From Leptodontidium sp. MPI-SDFR-AT-0119 (taxonomy: Eukaryota > Ascomycota > Leotiomycetes > Helotiales > Leptodontidiaceae), in contig JAHLEZ010000007.1 in the NCBI GenBank assembly GCA_020726505.1, positions 2,957,941 through 3,021,940 on the forward strand: a stretch of 64,000 bases of DNA. Direction: 5' to 3'. The translations under genes and the position numbers were made by a program. Every line of letters starts with the position of its first letter. Position 1 is the first letter of the stretch. Under the pieces are notes generated by a model, which did not search any database, was not told the origin of the DNA, and saw nothing but the letters and a program-made list of their open reading frames with translations. Of the stretch, positions 1 through 11,833 are shown one piece after another.

Positions 1-1641
1 CTAACGACGCTAACGCGCTAGTGGCCGACGTTAAGCTCGCTGCCCTCACACTAATATTCTCTATTGTACAGTAAATCCTAGAGGCTAATCGCACTGCTCC
101 TTCCTTATAGGCTCTGCGTAAACAAGCTGTATTAGACTCTCTAGGTAAACTCAGCCTGAAGGGTGACCTCTTGCTCCACGACGGCCGCCTCTTAGTCCCT
201 AATGTCGACTACCTCCGAACCCTCCTCATACGAGAGGTCCATAATCGAGTCACTATAGCGTACCCCGGTGCTAAGAAGACGATCCAAATGTTCTCTTCTT
301 AGTACTAGTGGCACGGAATCACGTCGATAGTCTTATAATACTGCCGTAACTATTATACTTGCCGACGAATTTAAGTCCCCCGGGATAAAAAGCCCAGACT
401 CCTTTATCCTCTCCCCGTTCCGTCTAGACTATAAGAATATATCACCGTGGACTACTGCTCCTTTACTAAAGACAAGTATAAATTCGATAACGTCCTCGTC
501 TTTATTAATAGATTTAGTAAACAAGCTATTAGTATCCCTTACTAGAAGACGACAGATGCTTAGAAGCTAGCTATTATGTACATATACTACGTGTATTGTT
601 ACTTTAGCGCTCCCTTAATTATTACTTCTGACAAAGGCCCCTAGTTTGTTTTTAAGTTTTAGACCGCCCTTGGCAAGATCCTCGGAACTAAGAGACAGCT
701 GTCCGCTACTGACTACCTATAGATAGACGGCTAGACCGAAGTGTACAACTAATACCTGCAGAAAACGACTCCGACCTTTCGTTGCGTACTACTAAGACGA
801 CTAGTTAGAGTACCTCCTTATCATAGACTACGCCTAGATGTCCCTCCCATATGATTCTTTAGGGGGACTCTCTCTATTTGAGGTAGTCCATAGATACGCA
901 CCACGTACGGATTAGGACTAGAAAATTGACTTACTAGACTTAGCTACCCCCGCTAACAAGTTAAACACTTAACAAGCTATTAACTATACTTAACGCTATA
1001 AGAAAGCATGGGACATAACTCGGTCGAACCTTACTGTGGCCCAAGCTAAGATAGCTAGGTCCTATAACGCCTCTCGCCGCGATGTCGACTTTAATAAAGA
1101 CAGCCTAGTCTAGCTCGACATACGCTACTTCAAGACACTCCGTCTATCTAAGAAGTTAGATATATTAACTAATAGACTATTTAGAGTACTCAAGAAGGTA
1201 AGACACTCGTACCGCCTAGAATTGCCAGCGAGTATGAAGGTCTATAACGTCTTTCCGGCTAGTAAGTTACGCCGAGACCCTAACGACCCCTTACTAAGAC
1301 AAGTGCAGGATGCCCCCCCGCCGATTAACATTATAGGCGACAATGAGTAGGAACTAGAAGAAGTACTTACTTGCCGTAAAAAGGGCAAGACTTTATTTTA
1401 TTGTGTTACTTGGCTTAATTAAGACGTTGACTTGGACTAGTACGACGCCTTTGACCTTAAGTACGCTCCGCACAAAGTCAGGGATTTTTACCTCAGTTAC
1501 CCCGAGCAAGTAAGACCCCCTATTAAGCTACTTGAATAGATTAAAGCATAGGAAGACGGTGTTGACGACTACGACGACTTTAATAGTGACAAGGAGATGG
1601 ACTAACGCTCGAGGACGAGCTTTTTCCGGAGGGGGGGGTAG
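1..1641 (+). mobile_element. Ty3/gypsy retrotransposon, degenerate integrase-chromodomain end
   Basis: The plus strand reads, through many stops, as the 3' part of a gypsy pol gene. An integrase zinc-binding segment lies near 166-310 (LIREVHN...YPGAKKT). The catalytic core follows: VDY near 440, a SDKGP-type block near 620-650 and a TDG.TE block near 720-740. The chromodomain-like tail (1340-1600) resembles a K.WLN..D/YAP segment and ends in an acidic stretch. A polypurine tract with a G-run (about 1629-1640) precedes the 3' LTR. The 5' half lies outside the window. Stops replacing Gln and Trp codons suggest RIP, so this copy is dead. Confidence 0.8.
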
Positions 1642-1890
1642 TGTGACGACTGTCGCTGCCTAGAGCCTTATTTCCACCGGCTCCACTTAGTACTGCCCGA
1701 TCGGGACGTACCGAGATTACTATGGTGCTAGGCATACTAACCCCTTGTATATAGACTTCTTCTTTCCTTACCTTCTTTCCTCTGTAGTTGTAGATTCTAA
1801 GTTGATGCTTGGTATTGTCATATGTCTCTTGTGTTGATATGTGAGGCGTTAGTTACACGTGACTGCCGTCTTTCTAGGGCAAGCGTCACA
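1642..1890 (+). repeat. 3' LTR of the gypsy element
   Basis: A 249-bp segment starts TGTGACG and ends CGTCACA (perfect 7-bp inverted ends). It follows a G-rich polypurine tract directly, as a gypsy 3' LTR should. The five bases on either side (ggtag / ttggc) differ, which fits a 3' LTR whose partner is outside the window rather than a solo LTR. Confidence 0.7.
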
Positions 1891-2650
1891 TTGGCACCGA
1901 AAACGGGGGGTTGCTGCAAGCGCCTATTTATTATTGTTGAATAAATCTGATATAAGATTTATTTAATTCCCTATACAACCTATTAACGCGGATTTGCCAA
2001 GGCCATAAGATTTATTCAATTAGATTTATTTATTAGGGTTGCGTCCAAATAAGCTCGGATAAGGCTTATATTCAAGTATAAGCTGGCCCTAGTATATACG
2101 ACACTAACCCGGCGAGACTTTTACTAGAACCCTATTATAAGGCGAGTTTTACAAGGAGACAATTATTGTCGTCGATTTTTAATAAAGGAACTAAATACAC
2201 GGGCCAAGTCGGCCCAAATATCGATCCTAAGTATAAAGTGAATATAAAAATATAAAAGCATAAAATTGAAAATTATAGCCAGCCATTACACGTATAAGGT
2301 TAAAGTATAAATGCCGAACGCGTAAAGGCAGTCAAACGCGTAAAGGGAGTAAAGAGAAAAAGGGTTATTATTTAAAAATGAATTTAAAGAGTGTAATGGT
2401 CTGTGCTCTTAGCGCTAATTGCGTAATCAACAGCCCATATCATGGCAGTGAGGGGAAGACGTAACTTTCCCTCCTCAACAATTAGCTTCTGTATCGATTC
2501 AAGTATCACCAGCGATCCTTCAGTGTCTCTCCAGCTATCCTATCGTGCTATAGCCACCTCAGCGTGCTAGTGATCATTACACTAATCAATAAGTCTATAA
2601 AAATAAAAGATCAATATATTACATAGCTATTAATTAGTAATTCAATCCCT
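1891..2650. other. AT-rich stretch without recognisable gene
   Basis: No long open frame and no family signature on either strand. The composition matches the flanking degraded repeats, so it is probably old transposon sequence. A TTGGCACCGAAAACGG block directly after the LTR looks superficially like a primer-binding site but has no internal region behind it. Confidence 0.4.
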
Positions 2651-2894
2651 TTCTAAGAAAATTTTATACTCGTATCGTTGCCATTTCGCCTGATTTATAA
2701 GAAGGCTCTATTTAAGATTTAATATAAGTCCTCTGCTACAGCTTTACTAGCGAGCTCTTATAACCTCTTGTACTCCTAAAAGTTCTTATCTGAGCTTCAG
2801 ATCTATATTTTTTTTTTGTCCAGTAAATCCTCAATAGAGCCTTCTTATAAATCAGACGAAAGGGCAACGATACGAGTATAAAATTTTCTTAGAA
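2651..2894. mobile_element. Small fold-back element (MITE-like)
   Basis: A left arm (from TTCTAAGAAAATTTTATACT) and a right arm (ending AGTATAAAATTTTCTTAGAA) form an inverted repeat of about 62 bp with only a few mismatches, separated by about 120 bp of non-coding sequence including a poly-T run. Size and structure suggest a non-autonomous DNA element. No target duplication was established. Confidence 0.6.
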
Positions 2895-2949
2895 AAGATT
2901 AATGTAACGTTCCTGGTTCTGACTAGTACGCGGCGTACAGGCTCGTCGG

Positions 2950-3105
2950 TGTGACGGTCTTGGTGCTGACGTCACGTGTTTAGGGGCTAGTGTTTCAGCT
3001 TTGAGGATATAGGGGTCAGCTACGGCTGTCCTTCTTCTGTATCTATTGTCCTAAGAATGAGAGTACTGTCTTGATATTACTTGTCTAGAGTGCAATCGTC
3101 ACAGT
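2950..3105 (-). repeat. Solo LTR, TGTGACG family, TSD GTCGG
   Basis: A 156-bp element with TGTGACGG and CGTCACA ends, flanked by a perfect 5-bp target duplication GTCGG (2945-2949 and 3106-3110). It is the reverse-orientation relative of the solo LTR at 42889-43060; both share the block around ACAATAGATACAGAAGAAGG and the segment around CCTATATCCTCAAAGCTGAA. Confidence 0.85.
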
Positions 3106-3577
3106 CGGTTGGTATTAGCTAAGAAGTAAAGTCACAAGAGGTTCGGTTCTCAATAGGAATTGAGACGTTATAAGTAATGATTAAACTACTATATGAATTT
3201 GAGCACGAAGCTCTACTACCTAAGAAACTACTCTATTTATATAGGACTTCGATTCCGAGTGTAAGCTCTGCTAGACATCTTGCAGAGCGCGGGCCCATGC
3301 AAGCCCGTCTAGCAGGCTAGCACATCACGTGACACCGGTCCCGTGACTCAACCCGTCTGCGGACGCTAAGATTGCTGTGCTGTGCTGCCAACTCCAGGTT
3401 ACTGGCCGAAGCCGTCTAGTCTTGGCTTCTCTGTGCAGCGAGGCTGCCGAGCCACAGGGCCAAGACACACGTGATCCTCCGGATTGTGACACTTATATCA
3501 CACTTAATCGATATGAAGATATTAAGAGGTATTATTATTTCTTTAGTTCTAAGGATAATTAACACCTTGGCTATTAC
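3106..3577. other. Intergenic, no recognisable gene
   Basis: Part of this stretch (about 3270-3480) has normal GC and short overlapping frames on both strands (61-77 codons), but none carries a family signature. I do not call a gene. Confidence 0.4.
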
Positions 3578-3879
3578 TGTTACGATTGGCAAGAGGTTGA
3601 TACGGCGAGTAGACTCTAGCTTTGTATTTAGGCCTAATACTACGCTCAAAATCTAGAAGAAAAGACAAGGAGAAAAGGAGAGCTCTTTATAAGAGAGAGC
3701 TCGAGTATAAATACACGAAGGACCCTTTTAATAAGGCCTAGCGTAGTCGAACACTATTTATATTAATATGTCGTAGGCTCGCCACCTAGTTCTCCCGATT
3801 AGGCTTAGCGCCGTCGCATAGCCAGCGATATTATAAGCCTATGTCGGTTAAAATACGAGGCGCATCGTAAGTCGTAATA
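3578..3879 (-). repeat. 3' LTR of minus-strand gypsy element
   Basis: A 302-bp LTR of the family also found at 7101, 9087 and 54290. Read on the minus strand it starts TATTACGAC (from TGTTACGAC) and ends CCAATCGTAACA. It directly follows a minus-strand AAGAAAGGGAAG polypurine tract that ends the gypsy pol region, so it is best read as that element's 3' LTR. Confidence 0.7.
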
Positions 3880-6800
3880 TTACTTCCCTTTCTTAAAAAA
3901 CTACGTTCGCGCAGTTATAATTATAATTATATTATCTTTTAAGTTATTATAGTCGTTAATACTAGCGTTATAGGTCTTTAGCCACTTTAAGAGAGCTCTT
4001 AGCGGGCCTTTAGTATTAAGATACTTTAGATGAAATCGTTTAATTATATATAAAGCTATTATAATATCTAAGTATAAGTATTACTTTAGGTTTTCGTCGG
4101 CGCCTAACTACTTAATGCGGTAGAATAGCTTATTTTGTATAACCTTAAAGCCAAGGATGCCCTTAATTTCCCACTTATCTTACTTAAGTAGTAGCTAGAT
4201 AAGTACCGGCGTAACTCTAGCTTATTTAAGTAAGGGTTCGTCGACGTACTTGCGGAGCGAGTGCGAGTAAAAGACAGGGTAAATTTATTAGTCTTTTAAG
4301 AGCTTAATTCTTTAACTCTCTCCTTCCTTAGCGATTACCTTAATAAGGCCGTACTACTTATTAGACAGCTTCTTTGAAGGTTAGTCGATATTCTAGTTCT
4401 AAGTGTTAATTAGTACTAAGTTATTAATGTCTTAATTAATAGTGCGTCGCCCACGGTTCGTTAGTCGTTTTATTTTCTCTTATTAATCCTTTAGGGATAA
4501 TTATATAACTTCTATAACTTCTTTTATTTATAATATTACTTATAAAGCCTTCTCGCAATTAAGTTTCTTTATTGCCGTAGTTGGAGGCTCTAAGTTAACT
4601 AGTTCCTAAGAAGTCCTTGGCTTAACGCTATTAAGTAACTAAAAGGGAGATAAACGGCCTAAGGACTCGTGTAATAATATTAGTTAAGTAATATTTATAA
4701 TTAATAAGAGGTTACTTTAATTATCTTAGTAATAGTAATAAAGGGGCAAAGCTACTACTTAATATATTAGTTTGTTATTTTCGTTTAGCCGTCGACGTTT
4801 AGGTTATACGCCGTTTGAAAAGAAGTAATACTTGGTGTGAATGATGATTCTATTGTAAAGGAGATTTCTAGGTCTATATAACTACTCTAGCTTATCACGT
4901 GTGTATTCGCTTAGGTAGCCGAATTAGGTAAATGTAAGCTCAAACGAGCTCAAACGAGTCTTTACCAAATACAGTTGTTTTCCGGTAGTTTGAGACGTAA
5001 AGCCCGGAGCTTCGTACAACCACTGTTTTAGCCTAGGAAAGCCGTGTATCAGAAGCCTTGGATTCCATGGCTGTAACCTGTGGACGTCAGAGCTTTGTAT
5101 AAGACGTATGTGGCTTGTTTTAAGCTATTTCCGGCTAATTAGGCCTAGAATAGGTTTTATTGAGTATATAAGCGAGCTTTAAGTGAGGTAGTTACATTAT
5201 AATCTTTATACCGTTATTAGCTTTACCTTAGTCTTAAAGATACGACAATACTTCTTTTAAAATAAGGAGACGAACTAAGGTCCTTAGTCCGAGACAATAA
5301 AATCTAATATACTAAAGTAGCGAGTTTAATAAACGAGAAAAAGAATAGTTATACCTTTAGTAGTAATTATATTGTTATAAGGTATCGAAACTAGTTTCTT
5401 AAATAAGTAATTTATAATAACTATAGCGAAGTTATAATTGTACTAATCTAATAATAGCTTCGTGAAATTTATTATAAGGTACTCATATAGCCGAGTAGGG
5501 ATTAGTAGGGGGTATAAGAAACTAAGAGTCTTATCCTTATAGAGTTTTTATTAGGAACAACTACAGTTTATTACGTATCGAGCTATGTCTGTAGTAAGGC
5601 TATTCTAGTAGTATTTGCGGCTACGTAATGACTTTATCTTTTTGATTTTTGTGTATACTACTAAAGGTTAAGAATCTATATAATAAATAAGTGTCGTGTA
5701 AAGCTCCGGTGGTTTTAAGAGCACTTTTAAGTGTCCTTAGAAAAGTAACTTATCGTTTATTAACTCGTAATTTAATAATTATTCCTTAGCCTTTTATTAG
5801 AGGCTTTAGTAAAGGCGACTCCTTATTAGCCGTAAGCACTTAATTAATAATATCGTATTTCGCGATGTTATAAGTTACTATAAAGTTAAGGTTAAGCTCC
5901 TTTGTAGTAAGAATCTTTAAGTTAATTAGTACTCTTATATTAAGCTCGGGTTTTAGCTTTAGTTCGTTACGTAGCTTAATATCGTGATCCGGGATTATAG
6001 TTTTTATAAGTACTAAGGGTATAGTTTTTATGACTTTAATATAAGCGTTTATAAAGTCGACGGCGGAGAGTTAGAGGTCACTAGCGACTCTTAAGTTAAT
6101 CTTATTTATCGGAATTAATTGCTAATTATAAATAGCCCTCTTACGTACTTTTATAGCCGTAAGGTTTTAATCCTGTCGAGACAAGGTATTAGCTAGTGTA
6201 TTAATAGTTCTAATGTAATATATAATTATAAAAATAAAAGTTTATAAAGAACTTTACTTATTAAGCCTATTTAGTCGTAAGGTCCTTAGTAGTTATAAAG
6301 TACTTTAAGGCTTAGTAGTCTATATAGACAAAGACTTTCTTTTAGGCACCTAAGAGCTTTAGCTAATATTACTTAAATAACTGGAAAATCGTTAGTATCT
6401 TTTTGTCGTAGATTAAGTAATTAAGCTTAAGGTTTATTATAATCTTAGAAAAATATCTTACGAAGTAAAAGGTATCGTTTTCTTAAAGTTAAGATAAAAT
6501 CTTAATAACGGCTTCGTTAAATAAGTTAATCTTTAACCGCGTTTATTTTATAAGGTCGTAGTAGCGAAGAACTAACGCGAACTAAAAGGCTTCTTAGAGA
6601 GTTTCTTAAGTGTTTTTATAAGTGTTATTAAAGTTAAAAGGGATGTTTTTTCTTATAAGTATTATAAGAGGTCGTGCGATGTGACTATAATCTTAAATAA
6701 ACTAATAATAAAAGTTACAAAAACTAAGATAATTTTATATATTCTTAATATTATTAGTATATTACTAGTTCTTAATTATACTAATCTTCTCTAGGTTTAC

Positions 6801-7100
6801 TTTTACGCTATCGACTTTAATAATAAATCCTAAGAACTTCGTTTTTTACACGCTAAACTCGGACTTCTTAATATCGGCCTAAAGTTTATATACTTATAAT
6901 ATTACTATTACTTTCTTAATATAAACCTCGTGTTTTTCGAAGATTAACGAATATATAAGGATATCGTTTATATAAGCCGCGCAAAAATCATCGAGGTACT
7001 TTATAAAGATATCGTTAATAAATCACTAAAAAGTCGCTAAACTATTTATTAAGCTAAAGGGAAGAACCTTATATTTATACGTGTTATATTATATGCGAAA
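3880..7100 (-). mobile_element. Degenerate Ty3/gypsy pol (RT to chromodomain)
   Basis: The minus strand reads as gypsy pol in the order RT, RNase H, integrase, chromodomain, with many stops. The RT near 7095-6700 shows Y.VLPFSLINSLATF, YLDDFCAAYINDILIYS and FLGFIIKVDSVKV, matching the gypsy RT core (LPFGL.NAPATFQ; YLDD; DDILIYS; FLGFIIS). The chromodomain (about 4200-4030) reads G.KVIQNKLFYRIK.LGADE. RT residues upstream of Y.VLPF are missing because an LTR abuts at 7101. TA-rich composition with stops at expected Gln/Trp positions indicates RIP. Confidence 0.8.
4835..5165. repeat. LTR-like repeat nested in gypsy element (copy 1)
   Basis: About 330 bp starting near GGTGTGAATGATGATTC is repeated at 31788-32108 with high identity, including the blocks AAACGAGTCTTTACC, TTTTAGCCTAGGAAA and GACGTATGTGGCTTGTTT. 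It interrupts the minus-strand gypsy pol. Ends are approximate (TGGTGTG...TTTACCA is the best guess) and no target duplication was found. The size fits a solo LTR. Confidence 0.6.
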
Positions 7101-7402
7101 TGTTACGACCTACGATGCGCCTCATATTCTAACCGACACGGGCTCGTAGCATCGCTGGCTATACGGCGGCGCTAAGCCTAATAGGGAAGACTAAGTGGCG
7201 AGCCTGTAACATGTTGACGTAAATAGCACCCGACTACGCTAGGCCCCATTAGGAGGGTCCTTCATGTATATATACTCGAGCCCTCCCTTACGGAGAGCTT
7301 TCCTTTCCTCCTTGTCTTTTCTTCTCGATTCTGAGCGTAGTATTAGGCCTAAATACAAAGTTAGAGTCTACTCGCCGTATTAACCTCTTGCCAGCCGTAA
7401 CA
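7101..7402 (+). repeat. LTR of the 302-bp family, opposite orientation
   Basis: TGTTACGACC...GCCGTAACA, exactly 302 bp like the copies at 3578 and 9087, but in the opposite orientation to those and to the gypsy pol it truncates. The flanking five bases (cgaaa / ggaga) do not match, so this is not a simple solo-LTR insertion; it may be the end of a rearranged or truncated element. Confidence 0.75.
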
Positions 7403-8519
7403 GGAGATAGTAAGGCGGATGCTTTTATAGTAATCATTTATTACCTAAAGAGTTAATTTAATACTCGAAAGTGAGAGGGTAAGAGATAAAGGTATAAAAA
7501 TAAAGGATCGAAGATAAGGAAATGAATACTTGTAACTTAGAGTCTTTAACGACGTTATTTTTATATAACTTCGCGCTTTATATTAAAGCCACCTTCATCG
7601 CGGGCAATCTAGCAATTTATTCGATTAGTAAGAGCCTTAAAACGTTTTTATAAACTCTTAGTAGTCTTAGAAAGAGTAGATTTGTTAAGTATCTTAGAAT
7701 GCTCGATAATGAATTTAATAATGTGAAAGAAGAGGAAAGGAACAAAGGGGTAATTGTGAAGGTATATATTAGCGTTAGTAATACTAAGAAGAGGTTATTA
7801 TTAATAAGAAAAGAGGGTAATATTTATAGTTATAAACAAAAATCTTGCGATTACCGATCACGTACAGTCTACTAATTAACACTACCTACTAGGTAAGTAG
7901 AACCTATGCACCAACTCGACGTGGCTTAGCTAATTAGAGCATTAAGCGCCACTTCTTAACTTAGACGCAATTACTAGCGACGTCTAATTAATTAATTAAT
8001 ACCTTAACTGTACTTGCCTTATTACGGACTAGGCTATCTGTCTTATAGTAAGATCTCAGCCTTATAATCTATAGATTGTACTCTCTTTCTAGAAACTTTA
8101 TTTTATATTTTTATATTTATAATTTAAGATAAATATATAAATGTTCTTGTATTTATAGTACGCCTTATTTACGTGCTCTTATTTAAGATATTAACGCGGC
8201 GACTTATGTTATTATTTACTTTTTAGGGGGTACACATTTATTAGTGAACGGGCTCCCGATTACGCGCTTAGCTGCGTATTATACTTTCTTTTATTATAAC
8301 TCACCTAACGACTATATAATAGTCTCAGTTAGTTTTTCTTAAAGCCTTGTTTGTTTACCTAGAGTGCGTATAGGGCATCTCTTAATCTCCTTAGTACGCC
8401 TTTTAATGCCAAGCTTAACGTCCTTATAATTATAGCTCGCTAAGGGGTGTGTCGCGCACTAGCGTAGTTCTTTAGTCCAATACATACTTGCGTAAGCATT
8501 CTAGGTATATAAACCCAGT
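7403..8519. other. AT-rich stretch, nothing recognisable
   Basis: Very AT-rich, short frames only, no conserved motifs seen. Probably RIP-mutated repeat sequence. Confidence 0.4.
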
Positions 8520-10640
8520 CTCTAGCTCCTCTTTTAAAGAGGATAACGCTCAATTCAATTAATCTTTGAATAACTTTCTAGGACCTCATTTGATCGTAGA
8601 ATCTTTCAACCCTTTAAACCTCTGCTCTTCTTCTGCACGACAATTTATTATTGTTCCATTTCTCGAGGTTTTAATTAATGTAAATCTCTTTCAGTTCCTT
8701 GATTATCGCCTTCAAAAGTGAGTTAATAGAAACATCTAGTACTTAAACATAGCCAGTATAGCCGCTAGGAATAAGAGACAAGGTAATATTTAACCTCTTG
8801 AATTTAGTACGTATCTTCTTGTTAAGTCTCTCTTCTTATAGTCTCTTCGCTTTTGTAGTCGCAGATTTATTAGTAGGCACCTTCTTTCCGGTGTGTTTGT
8901 AAGGGGCAAAGGCGTCGAGAACGAGAAGACGAGGTTCTTGATTTAAGAGAGTATATTCTGACGTATATGTGTAGTCTTGTCGAATCCAATCGAGGAAATT
9001 GGCAGAGTTAGCGTATACTTTATCGTTCTAAATTACCTTTACACTAGTATCGTACTACTTTATCTTTAGCTGTCGATTCTTGTTTCTGTTACGGCTGGCA
9101 AGAGGTTGATACGGCGAGTTGACTCTAGCTTTGTATTTGGGCCTCTAACTACGCTCAGAATCGAGAAGAAGAGACAAGGAGGAAAGGAGAGCTCTCCGTA
9201 AGGGAGGGCTCGAGTATATATATATAAAGGACCTTCTTAATAAGGCCTAATGTAGTCGAGTGCCATTTACGTTAATATGTCGCAGGCTCGCTACTTAGTC
9301 TTCCCTATTCGGCTTAGCGCCGTCACATAGCCAGCGATATTACGAGCCTGTGTCAGTTAAAATACGAGGCGCATCGTAGGTCGTAACAGTTTCCCTTCCC
9401 CGGTTTTCCCTTGAATATAAGAAGAGGTTTACACCGCGCTACTCTATTTGCGAAGACAATAACTTAAAGTGTAGCTTGTCGCTTTTCTTAACCTCCTTTA
9501 GCTGTTCTTAAGGTAACAGTTCTGGCGCCTTTAAAGGCGTACGTACGGCCTTTCTAAAACTCAAAAGCGAGCGGGGATTAATTTATATTCGAGATCTCAA
9601 AGAGCTTATACCTTCTAATAATAAGTACAATTATCGGGCGAGGTTTTCCATAGTCTAAATCAGGCTTAATAATAGTATTCCGACGATTAAATTATAATTA
9701 ACGAACAATTGTGGCTCGTAACTCTTCGGGGGCCTTCTGAGCTCGTTTAATGCCTACTCGAAAAGAGATATTATAGCGGTGTTTAAAACTAGTTAACTAG
9801 CCAGCGGACTACCGGAAACCTAAGTACAGATTTAAGCCTCTTTCCTTACGAATTACTCACTCAAGATAAAGCTCACTATACACCTGTTTCGCATTCCAAA
9901 TTAATTATTTCGCAGATATCGCTCGACCTTTTAGGCGTGCCTTATTAAACCGTTCTTTTAGCTTTAACTCTATATCTAGCTCCTTTATTATACCCTATAG
10001 CTTATGAACTTAGAATATACCCTTCTTTTACTATAAAATCTCGCTCTTCTTCTTGATTTAACCCCGGAATATTAAGCGTGGGATGTAAAGCTTACGAGCC
10101 GCATATCGAACAGTGATTCTTTTGTCGGTACTATCTTTAAGTGTTCGATACGTACTCTCCTAGTATAAAATCGCAATTAACTTGTACTCTCGAGAATAGG
10201 AATATCGCCGTTTAGTCACATAATCGTCGTAATCGGTATTAGCAAGACTATTAAGCTCGTTCTGAACCCCTCTATTAGTCTAAATAATCGACTAGTTAAT
10301 ACGCTCTTAATCTCCCGGCTCTCTTATTCTTTCCTTATCATTCCGAATTCGCTATTCAGCTAGCGCCTTGATTATTTCCTGTTCGTTTACTCCCCTAATA
10401 TACTTGCGGCTAAGAACACGTTAAGAGCGAGGTACTGCTTCCTTTGTAAAGGGGCTACAACGAAGGCGAGGTTTAAGTGGTTAAAAAAGGCCTTACAAAT
10501 TCAAGGTAGCTTACCCTAGTAGTAAAGGACCTGTAGGAATGCGAGGAATTAAAGGTATATTAACGATACTATATAAAGGTGCAATTAAAGGATAAAGAGT
10601 CCAGTTATAGTTGGCGAAATCGAACATTCAAAAGGTGGTG
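8520..10640 (-). mobile_element. DDE_1 (pogo/Fot1-type) transposon, split by a solo LTR
   Basis: Minus-strand conceptual translation resembles fungal DDE_1-superfamily transposases. The N-terminal DNA-binding part near 10300-10000 reads YSREYKLIAILY...RITVRYAARKL. A middle part near 9790-9400 includes KRAQKAPEELRATIVR and RTVTLRTAKGG. After the solo LTR the frame resumes with VYANSANFLDWIR and the catalytic block EPRLLVLDAFAPYK (about 8940-8900), then SLIPSGYTGYV near 8760. Several stops make it non-functional. Ends are approximate; I could not define terminal inverted repeats. Confidence 0.7.
9087..9388 (-). repeat. Solo LTR, 302-bp family, TSD GTTTC
   Basis: TGTTACGGCTGG...GGTCGTAACA with a perfect 5-bp duplication GTTTC (9082-9086 and 9389-9393). 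It sits inside the DDE_1 transposase frame, which continues on both sides, so the retroelement inserted into the DNA transposon and then lost its interior by LTR-LTR recombination. Confidence 0.9.
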
Positions 10641-10685
10641 TTTTGGTGGGGATTTAGGGGGAAATTATGATCTATAGCGCCACTC

Positions 10686-10952
10686 TTGACCACAGCGCCA
10701 GGTCCAAACCTATCAAAATACTACCGAAAAGTTAATTCGCCATGGCGCTGTATGCCAGATAATACGGTATTGCTTTACGTCAGGGCAGACGAAGCAAAGC
10801 ATCGGGAAGCCAATCATACATTGGGGAATTTGGATCAGAAGACCGACCCGAACCCTTTTGCAAGTAAATTTAAAGACCTCTCGAAGTCGCATCCGAGCAA
10901 AGGGCTCGCGGACTCGAAGCCGGTTGCGTGGGCACGAGAGGAGGCGTTGTAG
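10686..10952 (+). pseudogene. Alternative oxidase, 3'-terminal fragment
   Basis: The frame ends in an unmistakable alternative oxidase C-terminus: LLYVRADEAKHREANHTLGNL, then DPNPF and a KDLS..HPSKGL tail. In AOX the RADEAKHRE.NH segment supplies a Glu and a His to the diiron centre, and these are kept here. AOX is the cyanide- and sulfide-insensitive ubiquinol oxidase of the mitochondrial inner membrane. Only about 70 of some 350 residues are present. The segment before LLYV (W.CMPDNTV) is already shortened relative to the usual YW.MPEG.RTM block, and the upstream sequence is degraded transposon. It is a decayed or truncated gene, not an expressed enzyme. Confidence 0.8.
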
Positions 10953-11833
10953 GGTGCTCGGGCCCTCAGTTTTCACTGGTCGACAATTTTGATCATACTT
11001 TCACTTGGTAAAAAATGCTGTGCAGGTTTTGAGAATCGTATTTGTACAGTACAGCTAGGGAAATTCTACTCACTGTGTTTCACGGTGCTTAAGAGGAAAT
11101 CGACATGTTCAACAGTTCACCTGAAGCTGGCTGTTAATTATAGAGCAGGTCAGCATTTCCTTTAGGCGACGCATCCGGAGGATGTTGACGAGGAAGTCCT
11201 CTCATTCGTCGAAAAGCTTTCTTAAATTGAGGATGGCGCCCTCCCCTTTCTCAGATGCAAAGCTACCAGTGGATGTTTTTATATTATCTAGCTCCTGGCG
11301 AATACCCAACGGAACCTTGACCACATTCTGAAGGCAAACACAATGAGAGCAAGGAACGTATGTGCTTTTACATCGCGATGCTCAGTCAGGAAGAACAGTC
11401 CGCCACGGCCCTCCGAGACAAGGTTGATGTTCTTCAAGCGGAATTAGCCCAATGCCGCAATCAGGACGGGCCAGATCGTGTCGGGCTGTCCCGTGCTGCC
11501 ACAGCTGCTTCGGAGCGATCATAGTGGCAGATCGCCTGGCCTACCCCGAGAGACGGGCTTTCAAGCATTTGGCCTGCTTCCGGACGCAGCCGATCTGGAG
11601 ATTTTGACGCTGTCTACACCACTGGCAATTCGGCTCCCGCTCTCTCCGACAACTTTGTCCAGTGGACTCGGCCTGGAACTTGTCGACGCTATCTCTCCAC
11701 ATACTGGACCCGAAGATTCCGATGAGCCTACCGAATCCGAAATTCCACGAGCACTTGGGTGCTTATTTTTTATACGGATATCATGCAAACCTATTAAACC
11801 TAATAAAGTATTGGATTCGCTCGTAATATAATA
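10953..11833. other. Normal-GC intergenic region with weak frames
   Basis: One plus-strand frame near 11345-11529 has a plausible short coiled coil (EEQSATALRDKVDVLQAELAQC) ending at a TAG; a second frame (11478-11831) runs into the next element. Neither is recognised. The GC content is that of old coding sequence, so this may be the remains of a gene truncated by the Fot1 insertion. Confidence 0.3.

Noticed and set aside
1891..1910. Primer-binding-site-like sequence after the first LTR
   Set aside because: No gag-pol region or second LTR follows; the LTR clearly ends the upstream element.
3573..3883. ATTAC on both sides of the LTR at 3578, suggesting a solo LTR
   Set aside because: It requires the LTR to be one base short. 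Read as a 302-bp 3' LTR following the minus-strand polypurine tract, it fits the other family members exactly, so the match is probably chance in AT-rich DNA.
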